The notes beneath the pieces are model-generated. The model was not told the DNA's origin. It was given only the letters and a program-made list of their open reading frames with translations, and made no database searches. Positions 43,612-52,404 of a DNA stretch of 64,000 nt are shown piece after piece (the stretch's first letter is position 1; each line of letters starts with the position of its first letter). The position numbers and the translations under genes were made by a program. The stretch is from an uncultured Lentisphaeria bacterium (GTDB lineage: Bacteria > Verrucomicrobiota > Lentisphaeria > Victivallales > Victivallaceae): NCBI GenBank assembly GCA_949282965.1, contig CASDQW010000003.1, positions 57,617 through 121,616 on the forward strand, written 5' to 3'.

Positions 43612-45042
43612 TTACACTGACCGGGACTCCTCCGCCAGCACTTCGCAGGGCCGCACGATGCAGTAGAGGTCGGTCGAAGGCGACTCGGGCGAGAACTGTC
43701 CGAGAATCACGACCAGGTCATCTTCCTTGATCATGTTCTTCGCCAACAGGTGCCGCAGCGACGTCTTAAGCAGATGGTGCGGATTCTCCACATAGTCCAT
43801 CACGTCGGTCTGCACGCCGTAGGTCAAAGAGAGCCGGCGGGCGACGCCGGGACGGTAGGTCAGACCGAAAATCGGCACACGGCCGCGGTAAGCGGAACAA
43901 AGATTGCAGGAACGCCCGTTACTGGTATTGCAGATGACCGCCCGTACCGGCAGCGTCCGGGACGTCTCCACCGCCGAGCGCACGATACAGCTGCGTATCG
44001 GATTGTCCACATCGTCAATGCGGCTCAGCCGGGTGAACAGATTATCCGGGGAGGCTTCCGTCTGTCGGATGATGCTGCTCATCATCGCCACCGACTCCAC
44101 CGGATAATCCCCCTGGGCGGTTTCGCCGCTGAGCATGACCGCGTCGGTCCCGTCGAGCACCGCGTTGGCGATATCGCTGACCTCCGCCCGGGTGGGACGC
44201 GGCGCGTGAATCATACTCTGCAGCATCTGCGTGGCGGTAATCACCTGTTTATGCCGGCGCATGCATTCGTAAATGATGTTCTTCTGAATCAGCGGCACCT
44301 CTTCCAGTGGAATTTCAATGCCGAGGTCACCGCGGGCGACCATGACGCCCGCCACCACATCGAGAATGGCGGACAGGTTTTTCACCCCCTGCCGATTTTC
44401 GATTTTGGCAATGATGCTGATCGGGCTGTCATGCGTGTCCAGAATGCTCTGCAGCGCCATGACGTCATCCCGGTCCCGCACAAAGGAGTGCGCGATGAAA
44501 TCCAGTTGGTTGGCGATGGCGAAATCCACAAATTCCCGGTCTTTCCTGGTCAATGCCGGCGTGCGCAGTTCCGCATCCGGCACGTTGACTGATTTTTTGT
44601 CCAGCACCGTGCCCGCCCGGGTAACGCGGCACAGCAGCTTTTCCGGATTCCGGCCGACGATTTCCAACTCGGCCACGCCGTCGTCCACCACCACCCGTTG
44701 ACCGATTTTCACTTCTTCCACAAAACGGGAGTAGTTGACCTGAAATCCCTCGCCCGCCGGAACCGGATTGCCGCTGACCAGCACGGTCTGCGCCAGTTTC
44801 AGTTCCAGCGGCTCCGCCAGATTGCAGGTGCGCACGTTGGGTCCCTTGGTGTCAATCATGATGCCGATCTGGTCGGACACCTGGCGGATGTTGTGCACGA
44901 CCATCGCCGCATCTTCCAGCGACATATGAGCGGTGTTGAGGCGTGCCACATTCATCCCCGCCTCGTAAAGCTGCCGCAGCAGCTCCACGCTGCAGTTCAG
45001 ACTGGAAATGGTGGCGACGATCTTGGTTCTTTTATGATCCAT
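43612..45042 (-). CDS. pyk: Pyruvate kinase
   Basis: The 476-residue glycolytic enzyme makes pyruvate and ATP from PEP. HKRTKIVATISSLNCS, GMNVARLNTAHM, MIDTKGPNVRT, and ISIIAKIENRQGVKNL with the catalytic Lys are seen. GVMVARGDLGIEIPLEEVPLIQK and ATQMLQSMIHAPRPTRAEVSDIANAVLDGTDAVMLSGETA are textbook. The NTSHG-type site reads NTAHM here and PE of GPEIR reads PN, minor changes. A C-terminal domain of normal length is present. It follows the acyltransferase by 27 bp on the same strand. Confidence 0.97.
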   Translation of the reverse strand: MDHKRTKIVATISSLNCSVELLRQLYEAGMNVARLNTAHMSLEDAAMVVHNIRQVSDQIGIMIDTKGPNVRTCNLAEPLELKLAQTVLVSGNPVPAGEGFQVNYSRFVEEVKIGQRVVVDDGVAELEIVGRNPEKLLCRVTRAGTVLDKKSVNVPDAELRTPALTRKDREFVDFAIANQLDFIAHSFVRDRDDVMALQSILDTHDSPISIIAKIENRQGVKNLSAILDVVAGVMVARGDLGIEIPLEEVPLIQKNIIYECMRRHKQVITATQMLQSMIHAPRPTRAEVSDIANAVLDGTDAVMLSGETAQGDYPVESVAMMSSIIRQTEASPDNLFTRLSRIDDVDNPIRSCIVRSAVETSRTLPVRAVICNTSNGRSCNLCSAYRGRVPIFGLTYRPGVARRLSLTYGVQTDVMDYVENPHHLLKTSLRHLLAKNMIKEDDLVVILGQFSPESPSTDLYCIVRPCEVLAEESRSV

Positions 45043-45069
45043 GTTCGATTCCGATTTTCTAATATGCCT

Positions 45070-46068
45070 TCATCGTCCGCGCCGATTGAAAAAAGTCGGC
45101 TTCACCACCCGGGCATAATACGGATAGCGACAGCGCAACTCCTCCGGACACTCCGGCGGAATATACCGGAATCTCCGGTAAAACCACAGATATTGTTCCG
45201 GAAAACGGCGAATATAACCGGCGGAAATATCCATCAACTCCTGGATCACCGCCTCCTCGTTTTCGTATTGATCAAAGGGCCGGGACAGCCATTGCGCATG
45301 CGCCCGCACCCGACCGTCCGGCATCCGTACGGAGGTACCGTAAATGATCACGGCCGGAATCCCGTGCGCGTCGCAGTAATGTTTCAAACTCGCCGGCGCC
45401 TTGCTGCTGGCCACCGGCATCCCGAAAAACCGGACAAACACTCCGCCGTCCCGCACCCGGGTGTTCTGGTCGATCAACGTTCCTACCCCCAGCCCTTCCC
45501 GCAGCGCCCGGGTCGCCGCCCGGATCGCGCCGCGGGCAAAAATAATATGCAGCCCCGCTTCCTTCTCGCGATTGCCGTGGTTCAGCAGCCGGTTGAGATA
45601 GGGATTGCGCATCGGCTTGGCGATCGCCACCATGCGCACCCCGGCATAATAGGGTGCCATCAGTCCGGAGGCCTCCCAGCTGCCAAGATGGGGATTGACG
45701 AAAATGATCCGCTCTCCTGCCGCGACATGCGCCTTCAGCCGGGCGGTAATGTCCTCCGGCAGTTCATACCAGCGTTCGATCCGCCGGGGATTGCCGCTCA
45801 GCCAGATGAATTCCAGCAGATTGAAAATGACGTGATAGCAGCTGCGCCGACCGATCCGGACGGCCTCCTCCTCGCTCCGTTCCGGCATTGCCGTACGAAT
45901 ATTGGCGATAATCATCCGCCGGAAAGTCGGCATCAGCCAGACCCCCGCTCCACCCAGCGCCGCCGGGATACGCAATCCGCCGTGCGGCAGCAGACGAATC
46001 ATGCCGTACAGCACCAGCACAACGGCGTATTCGATCCGGTATCGAATGCTCAAAAAGAAATCCTTCAC
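45070..46068 (-). CDS. Lipid A-type late acyltransferase (LpxL/LpxM family)
   Basis: The 332-residue protein has an N-terminal hydrophobic helix and the LPLAT fold. The catalytic HX4E motif is in FVNPHLGSWEASGLM (about residues 124-138), and substrate-binding Arg/Lys lie in VAIAKPMRNPYLNRLL. LIDQNTRVRDGGVFVRFFGMPVASSKAPASL is the typical central block. It would add a secondary acyl chain to lipid A at the inner membrane. This supports a diderm, LPS-bearing cell. Position 2 and acyl specificity cannot be told. It lies between a hypothetical gene and pyk. Confidence 0.88.
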   Translation of the reverse strand: MKDFFLSIRYRIEYAVVLVLYGMIRLLPHGGLRIPAALGGAGVWLMPTFRRMIIANIRTAMPERSEEEAVRIGRRSCYHVIFNLLEFIWLSGNPRRIERWYELPEDITARLKAHVAAGERIIFVNPHLGSWEASGLMAPYYAGVRMVAIAKPMRNPYLNRLLNHGNREKEAGLHIIFARGAIRAATRALREGLGVGTLIDQNTRVRDGGVFVRFFGMPVASSKAPASLKHYCDAHGIPAVIIYGTSVRMPDGRVRAHAQWLSRPFDQYENEEAVIQELMDISAGYIRRFPEQYLWFYRRFRYIPPECPEELRCRYPYYARVVKPTFFNRRGR

Positions 46069-46131
46069 TCCACGTTCCCTCGGCAGCCCCTGCCGCTTTC
46101 AAACAGTCCTTCTCTCTCCGGCTCCGATTCC

Positions 46132-47028
46132 TCAGGGCTGCGGCTGCAACGTTCGCTTCTGGCGCCGCCGTGGCGGACGATAAAAACGCAATTCTCCCGT
46201 CGCCGTCACCCCGACTCCGGCGGCAAACAGCACACTGCGGGACGCGGCCGCGGCAATATTCAACGCCAGATGGTTACGCGCCGCCGCTTCGCACGGCTGC
46301 GGATCCGGCTCCCGGATCACCGTAATCGTGCCGTCGGGAAACACATGCAGCAATCCCCAGCCCAACGCCGTTTCGTCCGCTTCCAGCGTCCCGGCCGGAA
46401 CAGCCAGATAAAGCTCGTCCGCCACCCCCGCCCGGCGAATCCTTTCCAGTCGGCTGCCGCGATGCAATGCATGTTGCAGCTTTTCCAGACGACGGCGCAA
46501 TTTCCGGTACTCTCCGTCGGTACTGCGTTCATAGTGCCAGGTACGGAATTCGCTGAAAAGATCATCGCTGTCGGCCAGATGCGGTTCCCGCTCCCGGATC
46601 CGCGCCTCCAGCCGTTCCCGTTCGCCCCGCAACTCATGAATCGCCTCCAGCAAAGCCTGCCGGTCGGCGCATTCCGCAAAACACCGATCCCGGTGGTCAT
46701 AAATTTCCACAATCGCAGTCTTCACCACCTGTTTGACTCTGCCGACGTCCCGAGTCCAGAACGCCGCCGCCGCCACCTGATATTTTCGAAAACGCGCCGG
46801 CACATACCCCGCCACTCCGGCAGGACGCCGGGCGGCCAGAAATCCCAGTGCCGCCTGGCGCATCTCCTGGGGTCCCGGCTGCGCCGGAATCACCGGGGCC
46901 GCCGCGTCCGTCTCCGTTGACACCGACTCCGGCAAAGGCTCCGCCACAGACGCCTCGTCCTGTAACGGCGCCCGGTCGGAGGTTGAAAAAAACAAGTCCA
47001 GTTCCGGCTGTTCTTTGCTTTTCTTCAT
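46132..47028 (-). CDS. Protein of unknown function, possible nuclease-fold protein with coiled-coil insert
   Basis: The 298-residue product has an acidic, disordered-looking N-terminus (residues 1-50) and then a short alpha/beta stretch with KTAIVEIYDHRDRCF (about residue 105). A highly charged coiled-coil segment follows (about residues 125-195, rich in Arg and Glu). After it comes ELYLAVPAGTLEADETALGWGLLHVFPDGTITVIREP (about residues 203-240). That last block looks like the later strands of MmcB-type restriction-endonuclease-fold proteins (AVP...GLL...DG...V..P). The similarity is by eye and weak. A basic tail ends it. It has its own promoter candidate, which overlaps the rpsA terminator. 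Confidence 0.45.
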   Translation of the reverse strand: MKKSKEQPELDLFFSTSDRAPLQDEASVAEPLPESVSTETDAAAPVIPAQPGPQEMRQAALGFLAARRPAGVAGYVPARFRKYQVAAAAFWTRDVGRVKQVVKTAIVEIYDHRDRCFAECADRQALLEAIHELRGERERLEARIREREPHLADSDDLFSEFRTWHYERSTDGEYRKLRRRLEKLQHALHRGSRLERIRRAGVADELYLAVPAGTLEADETALGWGLLHVFPDGTITVIREPDPQPCEAAARNHLALNIAAAASRSVLFAAGVGVTATGELRFYRPPRRRQKRTLQPQP

Positions 47029-47060
47029 CTGATTTTCATCCTGCCTCGGCCAGTATATGC

Positions 47061-47087
47061 AAAAAGACAGGAACCGAAGTTCCTGTC
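47061..47087 (-). terminator. Intrinsic terminator of rpsA with UUCG loop
   Basis: On the minus strand, GACAGGAAC pairs with GTTCCTGTC over a TTCG tetraloop, followed by TTTTT. It lies 47 bp after the rpsA stop. Confidence 0.9.
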
Positions 47088-47090
47088 TTC

Positions 47091-47119
47091 AATATAGCAC
47101 AATTCGTGCCGTTTTTCCA
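47091..47119 (-). promoter_or_regulatory. Candidate promoter overlapping the rpsA terminator
   Basis: On the minus strand, TGGAAA (47119-47114), a 17 bp spacer and TATATT (47096-47091). The predicted start point (about 47084) falls inside the first arm of the rpsA terminator stem, so transcripts made from here would lack an intact hairpin and could read through into the downstream gene. Confidence 0.45.
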
Positions 47120-47133
47120 GTCGCTGGACCGGA

Positions 47134-48876
47134 TTAGTTGAGCTTGAGTTCGGAGAGCGCTTCGTTGCTGAAGACTTCGCCCATATCCACCATGGATTCG
47201 CCCGGTTTGAGGGCGGCGGTGTATTCTTCTTCGGCGGCCTTGAGATCCGCTTCGGAGAAACCTTCGCTGACCGCCTTGATCGACAAACCGATCCGGCGTT
47301 CTTCGGTGTCCACCTTGATGACGCGGGCTTCGACTTCGTCGCCGACGGAGAGCACGTCCTTGACTTTTTCCACATGGTCGCGGCTGAGCTGCGAAATGTG
47401 AATCAATCCGTCGATCTTGTTGCTCAGTTCCACGAACGCGCCGAAAGCGGCGATCTTGGTGACTTTGCCCTTGACCACATCGCCAACCTTGTACAGGTTG
47501 TTGATTTCCGACCAGGGATCGCTTTCTGCCTGCTTCAGACCGAGAGAGATGCGCTGCTGTTCCGGATTGATGTCCAGAATGACCGCTTCAACTTCCATAC
47601 CCGGCTTGAGAATTTCATTCGGGTTGTTGATCTTGCGGGTCCAGCTCATGTCGGACACGTGAATCATCCCGTCGATGTCGTTTTCAATTTCCACGAACGC
47701 GCCGTAGCTGGTCATATTCCGCACTTTGCCCTTGATCCGGCTGCCGACCGGATATTTCGCGGCCAGCACTTCCCACGGGTTCGGATCCTTCTGGCGCAGA
47801 CCGAGCGAAATCTTGCGGCTTTCGCGGTCGATGTCGAGGATGACGGCTTCCACCATTTCGCCGACCTGCACCACATCGCCGGCTTTGGCAATGCGTTTGG
47901 TCCAGCTCATTTCGGACACGTGAATCAGACCTTCGACGCCGCTTTCGATTTCCACAAAGGCGCCGTAGGGCATGATGTTGACCACGCGGCCGGTGATCTT
48001 GCTGCCGACCGGGTACTTCGCGGCGATGTCGTCCCACGGATTCGGGGTCTTCTGCTTGTAACCCAGCGAAACCCGTTCCTTGACGTCGTCGATGCTGAGA
48101 ATCACCACTTCGATCGGCTGACCGACTTCCAGCACTTCGGACGGATGCGAGATCCGGCCCCAGGAAATGTCGGTAATATGCAGCAGACCGTCCACGCCGC
48201 CGAGGTCGATGAACGCCCCGAAGTCGGTAATGTTCTTGACCACGCCCTGGCGCAGTTCGCCGACGGTCATGGTCTTCAGCAGCGCGCTGCGGCGTTCGCG
48301 CAGCGATTCTTCCAGCAGTTCCCGCCGGGACACCACGATGTTGCGGCGTTCCAGATTGATCTTGATGATCTTGACATCGAATTCCTTGCCGATGTAATCA
48401 TCCATATTGCGCACCGGCCCGATATCCAGCTGGGAGCCGGGCAGGAAGGCCGGAAAACCTTCGACATCGACCATGATCCCGCCTTTGACGCGGTGCCGCA
48501 TGAACCCTTTGGTCACATAGCCTTCGCCGTACTCAGTGGTGATTTTGTTCCAGGCCTTGATCGAGTAGGCTTTTTCCAAACTGATACTCGGCATGTTGTG
48601 TTCGTTTTCGACTTCTTCGAGCAGAACGTCGATTTTATCGCCGACCTTCGCTTCGTCGTACTTGAGGAATTCCGAAGCGGGAACGAATCCCTCGGCCTTG
48701 TAGCCGATGTCCACCAGCGCGCCATCCGGGCGCTTGGCGACGATCACGCCTTCACGGATCTTGCCTTTGGTGAATTCGCTGCCGGTACCGGCGGACTGGA
48801 GCAGTTCGTCCATGGAGGGCATGTTGGTCAGGTCGACGAAGCTGCCGCCGTCTACGAGTTTGGTTTCTTCTGCCAT
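47134..48876 (-). CDS. rpsA: 30S ribosomal protein S1
   Basis: The 580-residue protein has six consecutive S1 RNA-binding repeats. Typical repeat cores include VGDKIDVLLEEVENEH, NITDFGAFIDLGGVDGLLHITDISWGR, NIMPYGAFVEIESGVEGLIHVSEMSW, NMTSYGAFVEIENDIDGMIHVSDMSW and KIAAFGAFVELSNKIDGLIHISQLSRDH. S1 helps unfold and load mRNA on the ribosome. The start at 48876 (MAEETKLVDGG) is chosen by content; the frame runs upstream through an Asn/Lys-rich, improbable stretch. No Shine-Dalgarno sequence precedes the ATG: the leader is A-rich with CAAC motifs. It ends with a strong terminator. Confidence 0.96.
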   Translation of the reverse strand: MAEETKLVDGGSFVDLTNMPSMDELLQSAGTGSEFTKGKIREGVIVAKRPDGALVDIGYKAEGFVPASEFLKYDEAKVGDKIDVLLEEVENEHNMPSISLEKAYSIKAWNKITTEYGEGYVTKGFMRHRVKGGIMVDVEGFPAFLPGSQLDIGPVRNMDDYIGKEFDVKIIKINLERRNIVVSRRELLEESLRERRSALLKTMTVGELRQGVVKNITDFGAFIDLGGVDGLLHITDISWGRISHPSEVLEVGQPIEVVILSIDDVKERVSLGYKQKTPNPWDDIAAKYPVGSKITGRVVNIMPYGAFVEIESGVEGLIHVSEMSWTKRIAKAGDVVQVGEMVEAVILDIDRESRKISLGLRQKDPNPWEVLAAKYPVGSRIKGKVRNMTSYGAFVEIENDIDGMIHVSDMSWTRKINNPNEILKPGMEVEAVILDINPEQQRISLGLKQAESDPWSEINNLYKVGDVVKGKVTKIAAFGAFVELSNKIDGLIHISQLSRDHVEKVKDVLSVGDEVEARVIKVDTEERRIGLSIKAVSEGFSEADLKAAEEEYTAALKPGESMVDMGEVFSNEALSELKLN

Positions 48877-49107
48877 GTTGTTTCTTTTTGTGTTGTTTGG
48901 TTTGTTACGATTATTCTTCTTCTGATCTTCCGCATTTCGGAAAATCCGCACATTTTTATAAAATAATGCGTTATAAAAAAATTACAAGTCGCAATTCTTT
49001 TTTTTCATCATTCCGGGGAAACAGGGAAAAAGGTTCGGACGGCAGATTTTTCTTCTTTTCTCCGTCGTCCCGGACGTGTCTGTGTCGTTTTCTCCCGGAG
49101 AACGGTT

Positions 49108-50199
49108 TCAGCGCATGCCGGCAGCCAGGGTTTCGAACCGGGAGCAGGCATGTTCAAAAAACCTTTGCCATCCGATGCAGAGCGCACTGCGGTTCTCCGC
49201 ATTCCGATTTTTCACGCAATCTCCGGCGCAGAAACGAAACCAGCGACAACTGCGGCATTCCGTCGCCGTCTTTTCCTTGCGCCGCGCCAGCGCCCGCAAC
49301 ACCGGATGCTCCAGAAACCGCATCATTTCCCGATCCCCGACCCGTCCCAGTCGCCATTCCGGCCGAACAAAAAAGTCGCAGGGATACACGCCGCCATCGT
49401 GCTCGACCACCAGATAGGTTCCGCAGCGCCGTCCCATTGCGCAGGTGTTCGGCACACCGTACAGAATTCGATGCAGAATCGAATCAAACAGCCGCACTGA
49501 TACCTTCCGCACATCATGCGCATACCATTCGTCAAAGACCGTGCAAAGGAATTCTCCCCACTCCCGGCCGCCGACGGCAAACGGCCGCAACGTTCCGTCC
49601 GGCGCGTACTCTACACATTCAATATATTGGTGAAACGGAACTTGCAGCTCATCGCGCAAATACCGGTAAACCTCCAGCGGCCGCCGGACATTGAGCGAAT
49701 TTACCAGTGTAAGCACATTGAACTCCACCCGGTGCTGCCGCAACACGCTCAGCCCCCGCAGCACCGCCTCATGACTGCCGCCACCGGCACCGGTCACCCG
49801 GTTGGCGTCATGCAGTTCCGGCGGCCCGTCGATGCTCAGCCCCACCAGAAACCGGTGTTCCGCCAGAAACGTCCCCCATTCGTCGTCCAGCAGCGTGCCG
49901 TTGGTCTGCAACGCATTGGCGATCGCCGCCCCCGGGGGCGCGTACCGCCGCATCAGCCCGACGGCGCGACGAAAAAAGTCCACTCCCGCCAGCGTCGGCT
50001 CCCCACCCTGCCAGCCGATGGTCCAGCGCGGCTGGGGCGTGCGCAGATAATCGGCGATCATCCGTTCCAGCACCGTCCCGTCCATACGGTGGGTGCCACG
50101 ACCGAAATACGTCTCCGTCGGCAGATAAAAACAGTAACGGCAACGCAGATTGCAATCGCAGGCAACCGGCTTCACCAGCAGCGAAAAAACCGGAGGCAT
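49108..50199 (-). CDS. Radical SAM/SPASM protein, anaerobic sulfatase-maturating-enzyme-like
   Basis: The 363-residue protein has the radical SAM cluster motif CNLRCRYC near residues 16-23. TIGWQGGEPTLAGVDFF, ANALQTNGTLL and GLSIDGPPELHDANR follow, all typical of anSMEs. The SPASM region has YPCDFFVRPEWRLG and a later CRSCRWFRFCAGDC with auxiliary-cluster cysteines. anSMEs convert a Cys or Ser of sulfatases to formylglycine without oxygen. The ATG at 50199 has AAGGAG 8 bases upstream; the frame is open to 50229. No sulfatase gene lies in the window. A maturase of another peptide is an alternative. Confidence 0.8.
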   Translation of the reverse strand: MPPVFSLLVKPVACDCNLRCRYCFYLPTETYFGRGTHRMDGTVLERMIADYLRTPQPRWTIGWQGGEPTLAGVDFFRRAVGLMRRYAPPGAAIANALQTNGTLLDDEWGTFLAEHRFLVGLSIDGPPELHDANRVTGAGGGSHEAVLRGLSVLRQHRVEFNVLTLVNSLNVRRPLEVYRYLRDELQVPFHQYIECVEYAPDGTLRPFAVGGREWGEFLCTVFDEWYAHDVRKVSVRLFDSILHRILYGVPNTCAMGRRCGTYLVVEHDGGVYPCDFFVRPEWRLGRVGDREMMRFLEHPVLRALARRKEKTATECRSCRWFRFCAGDCVKNRNAENRSALCIGWQRFFEHACSRFETLAAGMR

Positions 50200-50274
50200 T
50201 CCCCGTACTCCTTCCATGCTTCCGCGCATTGTCCCGGACCACCCGTTCCGCTTTCGGTCAAACCGGCGCGGGCC

Positions 50275-50586
50275 TCAGCGTCCGAACACCCAGTCCTTCC
50301 GGGCCCGGCTGTCCTTGTCGTAAACGCCCGGTCCGTAGGTGGGCGCCGCCACGTCCCCTTCGCGTTCATGTGCCCGCAGCGCCGCCTGTTCCTCCGCGGA
50401 GAGTTCTCCGGCCAGCATCGACGGCGGCCGGCTGCTTTTCGGACTCAACGAAAAGACGTCCGACTGTTTTTTTTCCGATCCGGCGCTTTCCGGAGGATTG
50501 AGCATCTCGCGGATGCTCTGGCAGCCGCCGCCACCCCCCAGTACCGCCAGCGCCATGACCACAACGAACGTTCGCGAAATCTTCAT
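50275..50586 (-). CDS. Small lipoprotein of unknown function
   Basis: The 103-residue product has a signal sequence with a Gly-rich lipobox (VLGGGGGC, Cys about residue 22). The remaining part is charged and Ser/Pro-rich without a recognisable domain; the C-terminal half (AGELSAEEQAALRAHEREGD, then GPGVYDKDSRARKDWVFGR) is mostly polar. The ATG at 50586 is preceded by AAGGAAC and touches the stop of the kamA-like gene (1 base overlap), so co-expression is likely. It lies 75 bp before the anSME-like gene. Function unknown. Confidence 0.6.
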   Translation of the reverse strand: MKISRTFVVVMALAVLGGGGGCQSIREMLNPPESAGSEKKQSDVFSLSPKSSRPPSMLAGELSAEEQAALRAHEREGDVAAPTYGPGVYDKDSRARKDWVFGR

Positions 50587-51635
50587 TACAGTTCCTTCTC
50601 GTTTTCCCCGGGAGCTCCGGGATAGACAATCCATTTGCGTTCGTGAATATCGGGGAAACAGTTTCCGCGCCGGTAATCCGGCTGCAGTGCGACCTTACCG
50701 CCGCCCTCCGGCAGATCGATGGCGAACGTCGGCACCGCCAGCGAGGACAGCCGCGGCCGGAACTGCCGGAGAATTTCCAGCCCGCATTCAATCCCCGTAG
50801 CGAAGTGGCGCACCCCCCGCACCGGATCAACGTGAAACAGATAGTGCGGCTTGACCCGCAGCGCCACCAGTCGTCGGAACAGATTTTCCAGCACTTCCGC
50901 CGAATCGTTCACGCCTTTGAGCAGCACGGTCTGATTCACCACCGGCACGCCGGAGCGAACCAGCCTGTTCAGCGCCGTCTCCGCCTCCGGCGTCAACTCC
51001 CGGGGATGGTTGAAATGCGTCGCCAGCCACAAACCGTTCACCTTTCCCAGGCGGGCGGCCAGCTCCGCCGTCATCCGCTGCGGCCAGACCACCGGCACCC
51101 GGGTCCCGATGCGCAGAACCTCCAGCGACGGAATCAATTCCAATACCTCCAGAATATGAAACAGCCGCTCTTCCGGCAGCATCAGGGGATCGCCGCCGGA
51201 TACCAGCACCTCCCGGATCGCCGGATGTTCCCGCAGATAGTTTGCCGCCGCCGTCAAGGTCTCCTCGTCCAGGTCCGGCAGTTCCGTCCCGTCCGCAGCC
51301 CAGGTCCGCTTGCGGAAGCAGAACCGGCAGCGCACGGCGCAGTGTCCCGTCACCAGCAGCACCACCCGGTCGTCAAACCGGTGAATCAACCGCGGCACCG
51401 GCATTTGCTCCTCCTCGGCCAGCGGGTCGTACTCCGCCTCCGGATCCTCCAGTTCCGCCGAAGCCGGCAGACACTGACGGTAAATCGGATCCTCCGCACC
51501 GAGCGCCGGATCAATCAATCCCAGATAATAATCATTCACCAATACCGGATACCGTTCCTCCACGGCCGCGGCGGCCGGAGCGGAAATCAACCCCAGCCGG
51601 CGATGCGCCTCTGCGGCGCTGCGATACCATTTCAT
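50586..51635 (-). CDS. KamA/EpmB-family radical SAM protein (lysine 2,3-aminomutase-like)
   Basis: The 349-residue protein has DDRVVLLVTGHCAVRCRFCFRKR with the CxxxCxxC cluster motif, VLVSGGDPLMLPEERL, RIGTRVPVVWPQRMT, NHPRELTPEAETAL, PVVNQTVLLKGVNDS and KPHYLFHVDPVRGVRHF. These are the core blocks of lysine 2,3-aminomutase relatives. It lacks the long N- and C-terminal extensions of catabolic aminomutases and is near the size of EpmB, which makes beta-lysine for elongation factor P. The start at 51635 is ATG; a GTG at 51641 is also possible, and no clear RBS distinguishes them. It lies 31 bp after comF. Confidence 0.85.
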   Translation of the reverse strand: MKWYRSAAEAHRRLGLISAPAAAAVEERYPVLVNDYYLGLIDPALGAEDPIYRQCLPASAELEDPEAEYDPLAEEEQMPVPRLIHRFDDRVVLLVTGHCAVRCRFCFRKRTWAADGTELPDLDEETLTAAANYLREHPAIREVLVSGGDPLMLPEERLFHILEVLELIPSLEVLRIGTRVPVVWPQRMTAELAARLGKVNGLWLATHFNHPRELTPEAETALNRLVRSGVPVVNQTVLLKGVNDSAEVLENLFRRLVALRVKPHYLFHVDPVRGVRHFATGIECGLEILRQFRPRLSSLAVPTFAIDLPEGGGKVALQPDYRRGNCFPDIHERKWIVYPGAPGENEKEL

Positions 51636-51666
51636 CGTCACATACTCATTTCATTCTGCCAACTCT

Positions 51667-52404
51667 TCACGCCCGGCCGATCGTCAGAACCCGGATCGGT
51701 CCGGCCCCGGCGCGACGGAGCGTTTCCGCCGCCGCCGTCAAAGTGCTTCCGGTGGTCAACACATCGTCCACCAGCCACACGTGCCGTCCCCGGCACTTCG
51801 CGGCCGCAGACGTCACCTGAAACGCTCCCCGGAGATTGCGCAACCGCGCCTCCCGGTCCATCCCCGCCTGATGCGGCGTCGCCCGCACCCGTTTCAACGC
51901 CGTCACACAAGGCACCCCCAGCGCACCGGCCACCAATCGGGCGAACAACTCCGCCTGATTGTAGGAACGGCGCCATAATCGCCGCCAATGCAGCGGCACG
52001 GGCACCAGTACTTCCACCGGTTCACCGCAATCCCGGACCAGCGGCGCCGCCAGTGCGGCCAGCGGCCGCGCCAGTTCCGGCTGCCGGTGAAATTTGAAAT
52101 CCCGGATCAATTCCCGACCGGCGCCGCGGTATTCCAGCAGCGCCAGCGCGTAAACCCAGGGGCGGGGCTTCTCCCGCAAGCACTTGGAACAGTTGGCCAG
52201 CACACCGTCGAGCGCGCCGCCGCATCCGGGGCAGCGATTTCCCCGGACAAACGGCAGACGCGCCCGGCATTCTTCACAAAATCCGTTGACGCCGCCCCCG
52301 TCCCCGTTTCCGCAAACCGGACAGGGAAGAAGATTCCAGGCGGCGGACCAGCGGATCAGAAACCGTTGCAGAAGCTCAGGCGGGATTTTCCACCCAGTCT
52401 CCAC
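51667..52404 (-). CDS. ComF-family phosphoribosyltransferase-like protein
   Basis: The 245-residue protein has an N-terminal zinc-ribbon region with paired cysteines (CPVCGNG, CEECRARLP, CPGCGG, CSKCLREKP) and a C-terminal PRTase domain with VDDVLTTGSTLTAAAETLRRAG, the phosphate-binding signature. VPVPLHWRRLWRRSYNQAELFARLVA is the usual family block. ComF proteins support DNA uptake in competent bacteria, though many carriers are not known to be competent. No other com gene is near. The start at 52404 overlaps the upstream isomerase gene by 29 bases. Confidence 0.9.
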   Translation of the reverse strand: METGWKIPPELLQRFLIRWSAAWNLLPCPVCGNGDGGGVNGFCEECRARLPFVRGNRCPGCGGALDGVLANCSKCLREKPRPWVYALALLEYRGAGRELIRDFKFHRQPELARPLAALAAPLVRDCGEPVEVLVPVPLHWRRLWRRSYNQAELFARLVAGALGVPCVTALKRVRATPHQAGMDREARLRNLRGAFQVTSAAAKCRGRHVWLVDDVLTTGSTLTAAAETLRRAGAGPIRVLTIGRA

